Shown piece by piece: positions 63,389 through 64,000 of a DNA stretch of 64,000 bases. The translations under genes were made by a program, and so were the position numbers. Origin of the DNA: Trichormus variabilis 0441 (lineage in GTDB: Bacteria; Cyanobacteriota; Cyanobacteriia; Cyanobacteriales; Nostocaceae); contig NZ_CP047242.1 of NCBI RefSeq assembly GCF_009856605.1, positions 2,044,001-2,108,000 of the forward strand, given 5' to 3'. Each line of letters begins with the position of its first letter. The first letter of the stretch is position 1. The notes beneath the pieces are model-generated. The model ran no database searches. It was not told the DNA's origin and saw only the letters and a program-made list of their open reading frames with translations.

Positions 63389-64000
63389 AGTACACCTCTG
63401 TTTGCCAACCTAATTACTATGTGAGTAATTAACCCTGATTTCACCAGCCTAACAAAAACAACCTCTAACTATCAGCATCACTAGTAGTTTGGCAGCCCGA
63501 AAAGCAGGGGGAGCAGGAAGAGAAGTCGCAAGGAGGGTTTCCTTCCGGGCGAACTTCGGGGGAGAAAGAGTTTATTCATCATCTTCATTTTCCAAATGAA
63601 TAATTTAATTTCTGGAAGTCCCCAGAAGTTATTAGCCAAGTGGAGAGAGACAATTATTTGTGGGATGGGTAGAGCGATCGCTCTACCTGTGATCTTAATA
63701 AATTTTGTGTTCCGTTCCTTCACCCAACTTACTAGCGCGTCTCATCCACAAGTATCAAGAATTTATTGAAGAAGTTCCGAGTCTCATGCAGCATATTCGT
63801 AGGGTGCGTCAGACTACAGTTTTTCGCGATTTTCCGCAGATATTTGGTATTTAACGCACCTTACAGGAATTTTGGAATACAAGCTATTTAGTAGATATAC
63901 TCCAGATATTAGTATTTAGCATAAAAATATTAGAAGATAACAACAGTATCTGTTGTAGTTAATGATTATCTGATAGTAACCATTTTAATGCTCTATGCAA
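63389..64000. other. terminal spacer with dispersed repeats
   Basis: Contains GCAAGGAGGGTTTCCTTCCGGGCGAAC (63517-63553), related to the GGAGGGTTTCCCTCC repeat, and the GTAGGGTGCGT hairpin (63799). An 80-codon minus-strand frame here is built largely from repeat DNA. No gene is called. Confidence 0.5.
63799..63864. repeat. GTAGGGTGCGT hairpin repeat
   Basis: GTAGGGTGCGT … AACGCACCTTAC, one mismatch in the stem; sister of 27508-27572. Confidence 0.75.

Noticed and set aside
63481..63723. 80-codon minus-strand frame near the right end
   Set aside because: Much of it is dispersed-repeat sequence and no start signal or family pattern is visible.
1..64000. tRNA, rRNA or intact transposase genes
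   Set aside because: I looked for T-loop strings (GGTTCGAATCC-like), rRNA blocks and DDE/HUH transposase patterns in the spacers and found none I could support.

Overview
The window looks like chromosomal DNA from a filamentous heterocyst-forming cyanobacterium (Nostoc/Anabaena type). The evidence is many GCGATCGC (HIP1) octamers, photosynthesis genes (psbU, btpA, a ChlP-like geranylgeranyl reductase), a DevBCA exporter, a GH100 neutral invertase, a CAAD-domain protein, and intergenic spaces filled with Nostocaceae-style short tandem repeats, a 37-bp tandem repeat and small dispersed hairpin repeats. There are no rRNA or tRNA genes, no CRISPR array, no prophage and no intact transposase that I could find.

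Layout. 1-2.6 kb: stress-type and small membrane or acidic proteins. 2.9-7.2 kb: a devBCA exporter operon on the minus strand, divergent from a TetR regulator, with two similar inverted repeats between them. 7.3-8.3 kb: a translationally coupled pair of uncharacterised genes. 8.5-12.6 kb: an RDD/pentapeptide membrane protein and small unknowns. 13.8-15.2 kb: invertase. 15.5-24.7 kb: an EamA permease, two histidine kinases, an OmpR-type regulator, a DUF2808 protein and an MscS channel. 24.8-27.3 kb: a Zur/Fur-type box followed by a COG0523-like GTPase and two metallophosphoesterase-like genes with altered metal-ligand motifs. 27.3-29.0 kb: repeat-rich spacer. 29.0-35.6 kb: a peptide-secretion locus with a HlyD adaptor carrying long coiled-coil repeats, a C39-peptidase ABC transporter and three precursors with 25-residue double-glycine leaders. 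A 134-bp MITE-like element flanked by an 11-bp duplication lies between precursors 2 and 3. 35.7-64 kb: mostly housekeeping genes, namely alpha/beta hydrolase, peroxiredoxin-like, pyrH-frr, geranylgeranyl reductase, GH10-like lipid- or wall-type hydrolase, TIGR03279 radical SAM, uppP, DUF3120, psbU, nadB, CHASE2-PAS-GGDEF, VKOR-thioredoxin, btpA, rimO, DEAD-box helicase, Uma2, aldo/keto reductase, dusB and an Fe-S/metallo-beta-lactamase protein.

The three systems most worth a second look are these. (1) The self-contained double-glycine peptide locus at 29.0-35.6 kb has a maturation and export ABC protein but no modification enzyme in view. (2) The Zur-box-linked module at 24.8-27.3 kb combines a COG0523-like GTPase lacking CxCC, a phosphoesterase with Cys substitutions at metal-ligand positions and an apparent pseudo-phosphoesterase. 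(3) DevA carries an in-frame two-copy octapeptide insertion, apparently from a dispersed repeat, close after Walker A.

All functional assignments come from reading motifs. No database search was possible, and statements about named homologues are from memory.
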